A DNA stretch of 30,357 nt from JBDRLD01 sp043813445 (GCA_043813445.1 JBDRLD010000078.1:1-30357); one strand, 5' to 3'; positions 7,874 through 16,062 are shown, numbered from the stretch's first letter. Notes: a model not told the origin generated them from the letters alone. Program-made: numbers and translations.

Positions 7874-9268
7874 TTAATTCCAGAGTATCCAACCAGCAGT
7901 AGATGCCACGATGACTGCGGTTATTGTGAATGGGAGACCATATCGAACAAATCCCCAGAATGAAAGTTTTTCTTCCGTGCGCTCATTTATCCAGCGAAAG
8001 GCAACAATATTCGCCGAAGCACCAATCGGGGTAATATTCCCTCCGACCGAAGCACCAATGAGGAGTCCTGCGTACAAGGGGAACGGATCGATCCCAAGTC
8101 CTACCGCAACTTCGCTCGCTACAGGAAGCATCGCTACAATAAACGGAACATTATCAATAAAAGCAGAGACAGTAACCGCAAAAATAACAAGAATTATGTA
8201 CGCCTGCAATGCACTACCTCCAGAAACACTAGCAAACCAACCGGCAAGCACAACGAGAACGCCTGTCTTTGCGAGGGCCTCCACAAGAACGAAGACGCAC
8301 GCGAGAAAAATCACTGTCTCCCAGTCGAGTGCGCGGAGTAAACGATGCTCCCCTCCAAAGCGCTCGCGCGCGCTCAAAAACTGCCGCGAGATACGCGAGA
8401 GCGGACGCTCCACACCATCTTCTTCTAGAACCGGAAGACGATGGAAAAAAAGATGCTGTAGCACCCCCCCACCATCTCGGCTATCGTCGGTGCGACGCGC
8501 GATGTGCCAAAACCACCCAATCGCAGCGCTCGCGAGAATAACCCATGTCGTTACCATTGGCGACGATCTGCCAGTGAGCGAGACGACGATGAGCGTCGCA
8601 ACCATACCAAAAAGTAGTAGTGTCGGTACGATGGATCTTGGTGCTTCGTATGGGACATTCGGCGCAGGTCGAGACTGCTTGCGGAACAAACGCCAAAGCA
8701 TCCAGAGCGACGCAATAGCCCCACACTCGACCGCAAAGAAGATGCCGGGGTGTCCATGGTACCAGAAAAAATCGTTAAACGAGAGGCCGGCATACGTTCC
8801 CAGAATCATTGCCGGTGGGTCTCCGATAAGGAGCGCGGCCGCCTGGAGATTAGAAGACAGCGCAACCCCAATAAGAAACGGGGCTGCACGCGTATCAAAT
8901 GCCTTCGCGAGTGCGAGGGCGATTGGTGCAAGTATGAGCACTACAGAGACATTCTCGAGCACGAGCGAAAGTGCGCTGGCCAGAACAGCAAGGCCAAGTG
9001 CAGCTCCGGCAACGCTTCGTGTTCTGCGCGCGATCCACCCGGCCAGCGCGATCGGCATTCGCGACGCGAGAAAAAGATCGGAAAGCACGAGCATTCCAAT
9101 GAACGTCCCTATAACATACCAATTCACCGCTGCCCACGCCTCAGTCAATGTCAGGACACCAACAAGCAGCATGAACACCACTGCGGTGAAAACTACTGCA
9201 GCCCGTCGATAATGCCCATCAACCAAGAGGAGGTAGGCAACGCCGAAGGTAAGTATCGCGAGGGTCAT
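7874..9268 (-). CDS. NhaD/ArsB-superfamily membrane ion transporter
   Basis: 464 residues from MTLAILTFGVAYLLL with about 11-12 hydrophobic segments. It belongs to the NhaD/arsenite-permease superfamily: LENVSVVLILAPIALALAK, the half-motif IGDPPAMILGTYAGLSFND, a charged cytoplasmic loop around residues 280-320, then IDNVPFIVAMLPV and GGNITPIGASANIVA, the paired discontinuous-helix motifs of this fold. The substrate (sodium/proton exchange, arsenite or a dicarboxylate) cannot be told. It sits upstream of adk, where secY would stand in the classical order. An upstream frame to 9385 is possible but has no support; this ATG is one of the few without T at -1. Confidence 0.85.
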   Translation of the reverse strand: MTLAILTFGVAYLLLVDGHYRRAAVVFTAVVFMLLVGVLTLTEAWAAVNWYVIGTFIGMLVLSDLFLASRMPIALAGWIARRTRSVAGAALGLAVLASALSLVLENVSVVLILAPIALALAKAFDTRAAPFLIGVALSSNLQAAALLIGDPPAMILGTYAGLSFNDFFWYHGHPGIFFAVECGAIASLWMLWRLFRKQSRPAPNVPYEAPRSIVPTLLLFGMVATLIVVSLTGRSSPMVTTWVILASAAIGWFWHIARRTDDSRDGGGVLQHLFFHRLPVLEEDGVERPLSRISRQFLSARERFGGEHRLLRALDWETVIFLACVFVLVEALAKTGVLVVLAGWFASVSGGSALQAYIILVIFAVTVSAFIDNVPFIVAMLPVASEVAVGLGIDPFPLYAGLLIGASVGGNITPIGASANIVAFRWINERTEEKLSFWGFVRYGLPFTITAVIVASTAGWILWN

Positions 9269-9346
9269 GTGTGACAAACATCTACAACGACGAAAGGCCG
9301 ATTTCCTACTTAATTCAAAACCACGCGTCACCAAAGAAATGCACAT

Positions 9347-9375
9347 TTGACGCGCCCATACCTCCATGCTAGCGT
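9347..9375 (+). promoter_or_regulatory. Promoter of the orphan 172-residue gene
   Basis: TTGACG (9347-9352), 17-base spacer, TAGCGT (9370-9375) preceded by TG one base upstream (extended -10). Start of transcription would be near 9382, leaving a short leader that carries AGGAGG. Confidence 0.55.
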
Positions 9376-9405
9376 ATGCAGGCACCTTCAGAAAGGAGGC
9401 ATCGC

Positions 9406-9924
9406 ATGGCAGAGCCGATTTTCGACCTCGGGACCCCGCCGGATCAGATGACCGTACAACAGCTCATGCTCTACCTCGACGTACTCGCGTTCCTCGACGA
9501 GACGCTCAACATCGCTCGGAGAGGAACGACGAGTCCCAACGACCACGCGCCACGCATCCCATTCGAACGAACACGTGCGATTCCGCTACTGCACGAGCGC
9601 TACGGACTCGACTTCTTCCACGATGACTTCGCGTTCACGCTTCAAACGCTCGATCCGAAGTTCCGCTTCTTCGACCTCATGGCGCTCGGATGCTTCTCAC
9701 TGCTCACCGACAACGAGGGTTGTGACGATGTGCCAGTGCTCTCCGTGAAGACGTTCGTTGGCACGTCGAGCTACACATCATTCGTCTCGCTCGGAAGGCA
9801 CGGCACAATCATCGGCCGCGCGCTCATGGCGATCGCGAACGACATCGCCAAGGGCGAACTCACGCAGGAAGATTTTGTAAATCCGTCACTCATCAAGAAG
9901 CACAACGGCGGGAAGGATGGCTGA
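9406..9924 (+). CDS. Hypothetical cytoplasmic protein, 172 residues
   Basis: Start fixed by AGGAGG six bases before the ATG at 9406; an earlier in-frame ATG at 9376 would place the Shine-Dalgarno site inside the gene. The product (MAEPIFDLGTPPDQM...) has an acidic helical N-terminus, then a mixed region with YGLDFFHDDFAFTLQTLD and a conserved-looking segment SVKTFVGTSSYTSFVSLGRHG, and a Lys/Gly-rich end. No signal peptide or membrane helix; family not recognised. It is a monocistronic plus-strand gene with its own promoter and terminator, placed between the convergent secY gene and the divergent transporter, in a position that interrupts the classical secY-adk-map linkage. Confidence 0.7.
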   Translation: MAEPIFDLGTPPDQMTVQQLMLYLDVLAFLDETLNIARRGTTSPNDHAPRIPFERTRAIPLLHERYGLDFFHDDFAFTLQTLDPKFRFFDLMALGCFSLLTDNEGCDDVPVLSVKTFVGTSSYTSFVSLGRHGTIIGRALMAIANDIAKGELTQEDFVNPSLIKKHNGGKDG

Positions 9925-10012
9925 GTCCGATGGTGTGGTCCATTAGAGACTGATCGCCCGTCACAGTAATCATTGATCCTTCTGCGATTCTGACCTGATG
10001 AAGGTACACCAG

Positions 10013-10041
10013 AACGACCCCGACAGCACGTCGGGGTCGTT
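10013..10041. terminator. Bidirectional hairpin terminator between the orphan gene and secY
   Basis: Perfect stem ACGACCCCGAC (10014-10024) with its complement (10030-10040), 5-base loop, then TTTCACATTCTT on the plus strand. It lies between two convergent genes and could end both; the T tract is modest on either strand. Confidence 0.65.
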
Positions 10042-10057
10042 TCACATTCTTGAGAGC

Positions 10058-11341
10058 CTACAGCCCCTCGTACTCTCGCATTGTGAGCTGTGAGCTAACC
10101 TGTTTCACAGATTCGATCACGACCGAGACAATGATGAGAAGCGATGTACCACCAACGATCGATGTTAGTGTCGATGATCCCGGGAGGAGTGGCCCGGTGA
10201 GAATCGGCAAGATTGCAATAAGGCCGAGTGAGAATGCACCGACGAAAATGATGCGATTCGTCACGTACGAAAGGTACTCAGCTGTTGCACGGCCGGGCCG
10301 AATGCCCGGGATGAATCCACCCTGCTTCTGTAGGTTCTCCGCAATCTGCTGCGGATGGAATACAACTGCCGTGTAGAAGTACGTAAAAATGAATACGAGA
10401 AGGAAGTAAATCGCTCCGTAGAATACCTGGTTCTGGAAGACGCGGATTGTAAAATCCGCAAGTCCTGAGATCCATGCCGTCTTCGCGTGCATGAAGAACT
10501 GCGCGATGAGCGGTGGGAATAGGATGATCGAAATCGCAAAAATAATTGGAATAACGCCAGCCATGTTTACGCGGAGTGGAAGGTGCGTATCGAGACCTCC
10601 AATCATACGCATACCGCGAACCCGCCGCGCATATGATACCGGAATATTACGCTGCGCCTCGGTGAGTGCAACCACGCCAGCAACCGTGATAACGGCAAGA
10701 ACAATAAACACAATGAGTTGCACAAAGCGCGACATGTCAAACGTCAACACCGATTGCTGAATCGCGCGTGGCAGTGCTGAAATGATACCGGCAAAAATAA
10801 GGAGAGAGATCCCATTCCCAACACTCTTCTCGGAGATAAGCTCACCGAGCCACATGAGGAATACCGTCCCTCCTGTCACGGTTACAAGAAGCATCACTGT
10901 CTGCCACCCCATGAGTTCCGGAAGGATGCTCGCGTTCGCCTGCCGAATGAGTGTAATCAGCCCAAACCCCTGTAGCACGGCAAGCGGAATACTGAGAAGG
11001 CGCGTGTACTGATTAATCTTTTTCCGTCCGTACTCGCCCTCCTTCTGGAGTTCCTCGATCGCCGGGATGACCATGCCGAGCAGCTGGAAAATGATCGATG
11101 CCGTGATGAACGGCGCTACGCCGAGCGCAACGATGGAGAAATTCTCCATGGTCCCACCGGAAAATACATTAAGAAGACCGAGGAATGCATTCGACGCAAA
11201 AAACTGCTGGAGCGCGGAGACGTCGACACCAGGCACCGGAATATGTGCAAGCAGTCGAAAGATTACAAGTATGATCAACACGAACCCAATCGAGTTGCGC
11301 ACCTCTCGCACCTTCCAGATGAGCTTGAGCTTGTCGAACAT
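10058..11341 (-). CDS. secY: Preprotein translocase subunit SecY
   Basis: Channel subunit of the Sec translocon. 427 residues with ten hydrophobic segments in the SecY order. Family signatures: IPVPGVDVSAL in the plug region, GVAPFITASIIFQLLG, LTEAQRNIPVSYARR before TM6, LPLRVNMAGVIPIIFA in TM7, and NLQKQGGFIPGIRPGRATAEYL in the ribosome-contacting C5 loop. It begins six bases after the rplO stop and is the last gene of the ribosomal-protein transcript, ending at the shared hairpin. No Shine-Dalgarno site with proper spacing; T precedes the ATG. Confidence 0.97.
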   Translation of the reverse strand: MFDKLKLIWKVREVRNSIGFVLIILVIFRLLAHIPVPGVDVSALQQFFASNAFLGLLNVFSGGTMENFSIVALGVAPFITASIIFQLLGMVIPAIEELQKEGEYGRKKINQYTRLLSIPLAVLQGFGLITLIRQANASILPELMGWQTVMLLVTVTGGTVFLMWLGELISEKSVGNGISLLIFAGIISALPRAIQQSVLTFDMSRFVQLIVFIVLAVITVAGVVALTEAQRNIPVSYARRVRGMRMIGGLDTHLPLRVNMAGVIPIIFAISIILFPPLIAQFFMHAKTAWISGLADFTIRVFQNQVFYGAIYFLLVFIFTYFYTAVVFHPQQIAENLQKQGGFIPGIRPGRATAEYLSYVTNRIIFVGAFSLGLIAILPILTGPLLPGSSTLTSIVGGTSLLIIVSVVIESVKQVSSQLTMREYEGL

Positions 11342-11347
11342 ATCCTA

Positions 11348-11797
11348 TTACGGGAGTATTTGACCACCAGCGGCTTCAATCTTTGCCTTTGCGACGGCAG
11401 AAACCTGAACGCCCTGCACTGTAAATTTCTTTGTAAGCTCACCTCGGCCGAGCAATTTCACACCGTACCGCGTATGTTCTACCAATCCCGCCTCCACAAG
11501 CTTTTTTGGCGATACCGTCGCTCCGCTCTCCATGCGCTCCTCGAGCACACAAACGTTTAGAAAAAGTGACTTCGGGTGGATACTCTTGAACCCACGCAAC
11601 TTCGGCTGCGCGAGAATCGTACGCTTCATTCCGAGACGCTTCAATCCGCCGCGCCCGCCAGTTCGCGAGCGCTGTCCTTTGGTTCCGCGACCGGCTGTCT
11701 TTCCGCGACCGGATCCATGTCCGCGCCCGAGGCGCTTAACATTTCGCCGTCGCTGAGCCGAACCGACTGGAAGATTGTGCAGTGAATACGCTGCCAT
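11348..11797 (-). CDS. rplO: 50S ribosomal protein L15 (uL15)
   Basis: 149 residues (E. coli 144). The N-terminal Arg/Gly-rich tail that threads into 23S rRNA is clear: GRGHGSGRGKTAGRGTKGQRSR, followed by the globular domain ending in VSAVAKAKIEAAGGQ. It starts 24 bases after rpsE; the L30 gene (rpmD), which stands between them in most bacteria, is absent from this gap. No Shine-Dalgarno site at a workable distance. Confidence 0.96.
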   Translation of the reverse strand: MAAYSLHNLPVGSAQRRRNVKRLGRGHGSGRGKTAGRGTKGQRSRTGGRGGLKRLGMKRTILAQPKLRGFKSIHPKSLFLNVCVLEERMESGATVSPKKLVEAGLVEHTRYGVKLLGRGELTKKFTVQGVQVSAVAKAKIEAAGGQILP

Positions 11798-11821
11798 ATC
11801 TTTACAATTACCTCTCGAAAC

Positions 11822-12382
11822 TTACGCTTTCTTCTTCCGAGGCCGAAGTGCTGCGAGCGCTGCCATTGTCACCTTTGCATTCGACACTTTATTCGACGAC
11901 CCGAGAATCTTCGCAACGACGTTCGGGACTCCGGAAAGGTCGAGGATGAGCCGAACAACACCACCGGCGATAATCCCTGTTCCCTTTGGGGCCGGCTTCA
12001 TGAGAAGCTTTGCCGCCTTGAACTTCATCTCGATATCATGCGGAATCGTATCAGAATCAACTATAACTCGCACAAGCGAATTCTTCGCCTTTGTTGACGC
12101 CTTCGAAATCGCACTGGAGACATCCATCCCCTTTGCGACACCAACGCCAACCTGTCCTTTCTTATCGCCAACGGCAACACATGCCCGGAAGCGCATTCGC
12201 TTCCCTCCCGCGGTCACACGCGTCACGCGAGCGATGTCGAGGATCTTCTGTTCAAATTCATCTGCCGGCTTCTCGTCTCGATCACGACGTGGGCCACCAC
12301 GACGTGGACCACCGCGTCGAGGCGACGGTCGATCACCGGGGGGACGATTCGCTGTTGTTCTACCCTGTACTTCCTTTGCCAT
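11822..12382 (-). CDS. rpsE: 30S ribosomal protein S5 (uS5) with Arg/Gly repeat tail
   Basis: 186 residues against 167 in E. coli. The core runs from the double-stranded-RNA-binding-like N-domain (RVTRVTAGGKRMRFRACVAVGDKKG) to the C-domain (GTGIIAGGVVRLIL). The extra length is an N-terminal basic segment with a repeated unit (PRRGGPRRGGPRR at about residues 24-36), also visible as a DNA repeat near 12290-12325. The ATG at 12380-12382 is preferred because it has T at -1; another ATG lies six bases upstream. A rplR-rpsE gap of 15 bases indicates one transcript. Confidence 0.95.
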   Translation of the reverse strand: MAKEVQGRTTANRPPGDRPSPRRGGPRRGGPRRDRDEKPADEFEQKILDIARVTRVTAGGKRMRFRACVAVGDKKGQVGVGVAKGMDVSSAISKASTKAKNSLVRVIVDSDTIPHDIEMKFKAAKLLMKPAPKGTGIIAGGVVRLILDLSGVPNVVAKILGSSNKVSNAKVTMAALAALRPRKKKA

Positions 12383-12397
12383 AAGCATTCGTGACGA

Positions 12398-12775
12398 TCA
12401 GAATGTCAGACCACCTTCCCGCGCGCCATCTGCAGCCGCCTTTACTCGTCCGTGGTAGGCATATCCACCACGATCAAATACCGCTACCGTTATACCCTTA
12501 TCCTTCGCACGCTCTGCAAGTGTCTTACCTACCTCAAACGCGACACTAACTTTCCGTTGCTCTCCCTTCTTCACCTTCAGTGCCTTGATGTCAAGATCTG
12601 ACGCTGCAACGATCGTTATTCCCGTGATGTCATCGATGAGCTGAACTGAAAAATGTTGGGCGCTTCGGAATACCGAGATGCGTGGTCGTATCGCGGTACC
12701 GGAAATCCTTGCCCGCACACGCTTGTGCCGACGTTGACGTAATGTCGTTGATTGCTTTTCAATGCGTGATGCCAT
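12398..12775 (-). CDS. rplR: 50S ribosomal protein L18 (uL18)
   Basis: 125 residues (E. coli 117). Binds 5S rRNA. Recognisable by the basic N-terminus RRHKRVRARISGTAIRPRISVFRS, then HFSVQLIDD, VGKTLAERAKDKGI and the closing FDRGGYAYHGRVKAAADGAREGG. Eight bases after rplF, 15 before rpsE. ATG preceded by an AT-rich stretch, no Shine-Dalgarno site. Confidence 0.96.
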   Translation of the reverse strand: MASRIEKQSTTLRQRRHKRVRARISGTAIRPRISVFRSAQHFSVQLIDDITGITIVAASDLDIKALKVKKGEQRKVSVAFEVGKTLAERAKDKGITVAVFDRGGYAYHGRVKAAADGAREGGLTF

Positions 12776-12783
12776 ATTTTTTA

Positions 12784-13332
12784 CTACGAACCAGCGCCCT
12801 TCATTGACTTCCCTGGCTTGAGTTTTAGTTCCTCACCAGCATAGCGCACGCCCTTTCCGTGATACGCATCCGGCTTGCGGAGTGACCGCATCTTCGCAGC
12901 AACTTCACCTACAAGCTGCTTGTCGATACCACTCACCGTAATGACATTTTTCTCTACCGTCGCAGTAATGCCATCAGGTAGCGCAAAGACAACTGGATGT
13001 GAATAACCAAGCACAAAGTCGAGCACATTCCCATTCAAGGCAACCCGGAAACCAACCCCATGCACCTCAAGCTGTTTTGAGAAGCCGACATGCACGCCCT
13101 GCACAGCGTTCGCGATGAGTCGCGTAGTAAGCCCCCAAATCGAGCGATCGCTCTTTGCCTCCGGATGCTTAACCGTTACAGTCAGTACTCCGTCAGCTTC
13201 ACTTACAGCGGCTAAGGCGTGCACCGGAACAGTGAGTACACCCTTCGGACCGTGTACGACAATATGCCCCGTTTCAATGGAAACAGTGACGCCTTCCGGA
13301 AGTACGATTGGTTGCTTTCCAATGCGAGACAT
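12784..13332 (-). CDS. rplF: 50S ribosomal protein L6 (uL6)
   Basis: 182 residues starting MSRIGKQPIVLPEGV, the standard L6 start, one base after the rpsH stop; a longer frame to 13371 would overlap rpsH. Two L6 repeats are visible, with VHVGFSKQLEVHGVGFRV in the middle and the C-terminal rRNA-binding signature RKPDAYHGKGVRYAGE. Lies at the base of the L7/L12 stalk near the sarcin-ricin loop. Confidence 0.97.
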   Translation of the reverse strand: MSRIGKQPIVLPEGVTVSIETGHIVVHGPKGVLTVPVHALAAVSEADGVLTVTVKHPEAKSDRSIWGLTTRLIANAVQGVHVGFSKQLEVHGVGFRVALNGNVLDFVLGYSHPVVFALPDGITATVEKNVITVSGIDKQLVGEVAAKMRSLRKPDAYHGKGVRYAGEELKLKPGKSMKGAGS

Positions 13333-13333
13333 A

Positions 13334-13753
13334 CTAGTAGATTTCACAAATAACCTCGCCGCCGGTTCCACGCCGCTTTGCCTCGCGATTCGTCATCATA
13401 CCAAGTGGCGTCGAGAGCAACGCGATCCCACTCCCACGCTTCACCGTTGGAACTGCACCACGCTTTACATACACTCGACGACCAGGCCGACTGATACGAC
13501 GTATGCAAGAAATAAGCGGATTCCCAGGGCGCTGATAGCGAAGCGTAAGAACAAGCTCGTCGTGTGGGGACTGCTTCCCCTTCCGACCGCCCTCAGGCGT
13601 ACGCACCTCGGCACGCTCAAGCCACCCCTCTCGTACAAGGAGTTCAGCGATCGTTCGTTTCACCTTCGATGTCGGAAGTGTTACCGTCTTTCTGCCAACG
13701 GTTTGAGCATTCCGAATTCGCGTGAGCATGTCTGCAATGGGGTCGGTCATCAT
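13334..13753 (-). CDS. rpsH: 30S ribosomal protein S8 (uS8)
   Basis: 139 residues. N-terminus MTDPIADMLTRIRNAQ and C-terminus GSGIALLSTPLGMMTNREAKRRGTGGEVIC are diagnostic; this C-terminal part binds helix 21 of 16S rRNA and, in E. coli, the spc operator. Two adjacent ATGs exist; the first has T at -1. The middle (residues ~55-70) is longer than in E. coli. A 91-base spacer holding a hairpin separates it from rpsN. Confidence 0.96.
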   Translation of the reverse strand: MMTDPIADMLTRIRNAQTVGRKTVTLPTSKVKRTIAELLVREGWLERAEVRTPEGGRKGKQSPHDELVLTLRYQRPGNPLISCIRRISRPGRRVYVKRGAVPTVKRGSGIALLSTPLGMMTNREAKRRGTGGEVICEIY

Positions 13754-13754
13754 A

Positions 13755-13834
13755 CGCTATACGCAGTACGCCATACGCAGTACGCCGAAGCTTTTAATAC
13801 AGCTCTTCCGGCGTCCGGCGTCAAGCGTCAAGCG
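13755..13834 (-). repeat. Intercistronic imperfect hairpin, GCGTA word family (rpsN/rpsH)
   Basis: Arms 13755-13791 and 13802-13834. The left arm is two copies of a 14-base unit (TACGCAGTACGCCA type); the right arm is made of GGCGTCC and GTCAAGC doublets. The arms pair imperfectly over ~33 bases around a short AT-rich loop. Fills nearly the whole spacer. Confidence 0.6.
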
Positions 13835-13844
13835 TTTTGCACTA

Positions 13845-14039
13845 TTACCAGCTCGCTTTCTTAATACCCGGCAACTCGCCGTTATTGGCCAACTCACGAA
13901 AACAGATACGACACAATTCGAAATCACGCATGTATCCACGCCCGCGACCACACCGCCAGCAACGCCGAACTATACGCGTCGAAAACTTTGGATTAACGCG
14001 GGACCGGGCTGCTTTCACCAACAATGTTTTCCTCGCCAT
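13845..14039 (-). CDS. rpsN: 30S ribosomal protein S14, zinc-containing short type (uS14)
   Basis: 64 residues, the short form. Four cysteines in two CxxC pairs bind zinc: CWRCGRGRGYMRDFELC and CRIC. Sequence VNPKFSTRIVRR precedes the first pair. Nine bases after rplE. T precedes the ATG. Also called rpsZ when the zinc form is named separately. Confidence 0.95.
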   Translation of the reverse strand: MARKTLLVKAARSRVNPKFSTRIVRRCWRCGRGRGYMRDFELCRICFRELANNGELPGIKKASW

Positions 14040-14048
14040 ACTCTCTAA

Positions 14049-14591
14049 TTACTTTGTCCGCTGTGTAAATGGGAACCCAAGCGCTCGAAAGAGTGCGAGC
14101 CCACGCTCACGCCCGCCAGCAGTCGTCACAATCGTGATCTGAAGGCCATGAAGCTGATCTACGGCATCAGGTTCTATCTCTGGGAACATAACATGCTCAC
14201 GGAAACCGATGGAACAATTACCCTGCGTATCCACGATTTTATCACTCAGCCCTCGAAAATCCCGGACGCGTGGCAGTGTGACCACTGTAAACTTCTCGAG
14301 GAAGTCCCACATGCGCCGTCCGCGTAGCGTTACCACTACACCAACTGGGTTTCCTTCACGAAGCTTGAATGCCGCGATGGACTTCCGTGCTTTCGTTCGC
14401 ACTGGCCGCTGCCCCGTGATTCGCTCAAACGTATCAGCAACAATATCCGGGAGGCGCGGGTCGCGCTGCGTTCCGGTTCCGGAATTCAATACCACCTTCA
14501 CGATGCGTGGAACCGCCATCGTGCTCTTTTCACCGAGCTCCTCTTTGAGCTTCGGGGCGACTTCTTTTTCGTAACGCTCTCGAAACGTCAT
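14049..14591 (-). CDS. rplE: 50S ribosomal protein L5 (uL5)
   Basis: 180 residues, same as the family norm. Binds 5S rRNA and contacts the P-site tRNA. Signatures: VPRIVKVVLNSGTG, ITGQRPVRTKARKSIAAFKLREG, VVTLRGRRMWDFLEKF and VRDFRGLSDKIVDTQGN, ending LFRALGFPF. Twenty bases after rplX. No Shine-Dalgarno site. Confidence 0.97.
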   Translation of the reverse strand: MTFRERYEKEVAPKLKEELGEKSTMAVPRIVKVVLNSGTGTQRDPRLPDIVADTFERITGQRPVRTKARKSIAAFKLREGNPVGVVVTLRGRRMWDFLEKFTVVTLPRVRDFRGLSDKIVDTQGNCSIGFREHVMFPEIEPDAVDQLHGLQITIVTTAGGRERGLALFRALGFPFTQRTK

Positions 14592-14611
14592 AAATACTTA
14601 TCGTGCAGCCC

Positions 14612-14923
14612 TTACGCGAATGTCTGCTCACATTTCTTACACGCTCGCTGCTTCTTTGCACCTTCAAGCTCTTTCATCGCAATTCGAGTCGTCTTTCCGC
14701 ACTTCGGACACTTAAGCATCGCTCGCGATGCGGGAAAAGGTGCCGGGAACTGCACTCGCTGCCCCTGCTCGCCCTGACGACGAGGCCGAAGATGCTTCAC
14801 GAGCATATTCACCCCCTCAACAACAACCATGTCGCGATCCGGAATCGTCCGAGTCACTTTGCCGGTCTTACCGCGATCCCGGCCAGAGCGCATCTTTACT
14901 GTGTCACCCTTTTTAATACGCAT
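14612..14923 (-). CDS. rplX: 50S ribosomal protein L24 (uL24) with zinc-ribbon C-terminus
   Basis: 103 residues from MRIKKGDTVKMRSGRDRGKT (KOW motif), then NMLVKHLRPR. The C-terminal third contains CPKCGK and CKKC, a four-Cys zinc ribbon seen in many bacterial L24 proteins but not in E. coli. The start at 14921-14923 is preferred over 14941 because it matches the family start and has T at -1. Confidence 0.95.
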   Translation of the reverse strand: MRIKKGDTVKMRSGRDRGKTGKVTRTIPDRDMVVVEGVNMLVKHLRPRRQGEQGQRVQFPAPFPASRAMLKCPKCGKTTRIAMKELEGAKKQRACKKCEQTFA

Positions 14924-14942
14924 ACAATTAGCTTCGCTCACC

Positions 14943-15012
14943 GACTACGGGCCACTGACTACCGCACCCCACCCAATACCCTTCTTCTTGCTGTAGTCCG
15001 TCGTCTGTAGTC
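14943..15012 (-). repeat. Intercistronic imperfect hairpin, GACTAC family (rplN/rplX)
   Basis: Arms 14943-14966 and 14989-15012. Both arms carry two GACTAC words (complement GTAGTC) and pair at about 18 of 24 positions. Occupies most of the 98-base spacer. Confidence 0.6.
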
Positions 15013-15021
15013 AGTAGTCTC

Positions 15022-15393
15022 TCAAACTACCTCTGGGGCGAGTGAAATAATCTTGGCGAATCCCCGATTCCGTAGCTCTCGCGCTATCGGCCCGAAGATA
15101 CGCGTCCCCTTTGGTTCCTTCGTCTTCCGATCGATAATCACTACTGCATTCTCATCGAATCGAATATAACTCCCATCTGGTCGACGAGTTTCCTTTCTTG
15201 TTCGCACAAGCACTGCGTGCACGATGTCGCTCTTCTTCACACCGCTGTGCGGAGTCGCTTCCTTCACGACAAATGTCGCAACATCTCCGAGCACTGAGTA
15301 GCGCTTCCGGTATCCACCGAGCACACGAATACACTGGAGCTTTTTCGCTCCCGTATTGTCCGCGCTCTTCACCATGGAACGATGTTGAATCAT
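15022..15393 (-). CDS. rplN: 50S ribosomal protein L14 (uL14)
   Basis: 123 residues, the standard length, starting MIQHRSMVKSADNTGAKKL. Further signatures are RYSVLGDVATFVVKEATP, FDENAVVIIDRK and GTRIFGPIARELR. An upstream frame to 15435 reads into the hairpin spacer and is rejected. T precedes the ATG; no Shine-Dalgarno site. Confidence 0.97.
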   Translation of the reverse strand: MIQHRSMVKSADNTGAKKLQCIRVLGGYRKRYSVLGDVATFVVKEATPHSGVKKSDIVHAVLVRTRKETRRPDGSYIRFDENAVVIIDRKTKEPKGTRIFGPIARELRNRGFAKIISLAPEVV

Positions 15394-15397
15394 ATCA

Positions 15398-15500
15398 GCG
15401 ATGCGAATGCTGCGAATTCCATACGAATGCCGCAAATAAGGAATGAGTTGCGTTTAAATTATTCGCATCATTCGTTCCCTATTCGCGGAATTCGTATCGG
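15398..15500 (-). repeat. Intercistronic imperfect hairpin, GCGAAT family (rpsQ/rplN)
   Basis: Arms 15398-15439 and 15459-15500, each a string of GCGAAT/ACGAAT words (complement ATTCGC). The arms pair imperfectly over ~40 bases. The element is clearly homologous to the one at 25734-25833. Confidence 0.65.
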
Positions 15501-15504
15501 GTTA

Positions 15505-15762
15505 TCAAAGCTTCTCAATCAACCGCCAACGCTTATCCTTCGAAATCGGACGACACTCCTCGAACCGGACACGGTCACCGACCCGTGCGATGTTCTTTGG
15601 ATCGTGCACCTTAAATCGACTCCGAACTCGAAACGCCTTCCCGTACTTCGGATGCTGTCTCCAGCCGTTCACGACAACGACACAGGTCTGCTCCATTGAA
15701 TTAGAAACAACATCTCCCTCGAATCGTCTCGCCTTCCGGGCTGTTGTTGTGGTTGCTGTCAT
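15505..15762 (-). CDS. rpsQ: 30S ribosomal protein S17 (uS17)
   Basis: 85 residues (E. coli 84). OB-fold protein of the early 30S assembly. Signatures: FEGDVVSNSMEQTCVVVV, HPKYGKAFRVRSRFKVHDP, and VGDRVRFEECRPISKDKRW. Starts one base after the rpmC stop. T precedes the ATG. Confidence 0.96.
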   Translation of the reverse strand: MTATTTTARKARRFEGDVVSNSMEQTCVVVVNGWRQHPKYGKAFRVRSRFKVHDPKNIARVGDRVRFEECRPISKDKRWRLIEKL

Positions 15763-15763
15763 A

Positions 15764-15982
15764 TTACTTCGAATCGCTTACCTGATGATCACGATGCAAC
15801 TCGCGCTCGTGAAAAACCGTAAGGATGCGCGCGATTGCCCGACGCGTCGAACGAATTTCGTGAACATTCTTTAATTCCCGAGCGCTCGCTCGGAATCGAA
15901 GATCCTCGAGCTGTACGCGAAGCTCGTCGAACTTACGACGAAGCTCCTCTTCCGGTTGTTCACGCATCTGTTTGATATCCAT
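15764..15982 (-). CDS. rpmC: 50S ribosomal protein L29 (uL29)
   Basis: 72 residues: MDIKQMREQPEEELRRKF, two helices with LRVQLEDLRFRASARELKN and IRSTRRAIARILTVFHERE. The preceding frame up to 16069 translates the hairpin spacer and is rejected. One base from rpsQ. Binding site for trigger factor and SRP at the exit tunnel in the family. Confidence 0.95.
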   Translation of the reverse strand: MDIKQMREQPEEELRRKFDELRVQLEDLRFRASARELKNVHEIRSTRRAIARILTVFHERELHRDHQVSDSK

Positions 15983-15989
15983 AGGACCA

Positions 15990-16062
15990 GCTACCACCCA
16001 CAGGCTACCGACAACTGCCAGAGAGGAACCTCCGACGATTGTCCGTAGTCCATAGGCCGTAG
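15990..16062 (-). repeat. Intercistronic imperfect hairpin, GACTAC family (rplP/rpmC)
   Basis: Arms ~15990-16022 and 16030-16062 built from GGCTACCGAC-like and GTCCGTAGTCC words that pair imperfectly. Fills the 83-base spacer. Confidence 0.55.

Noticed and set aside
7911..9212. 433-residue plus-strand frame
   Set aside because: It lies wholly antisense to the transporter gene, has Ser/Thr/Arg-rich composition typical of an antisense frame and no family features.
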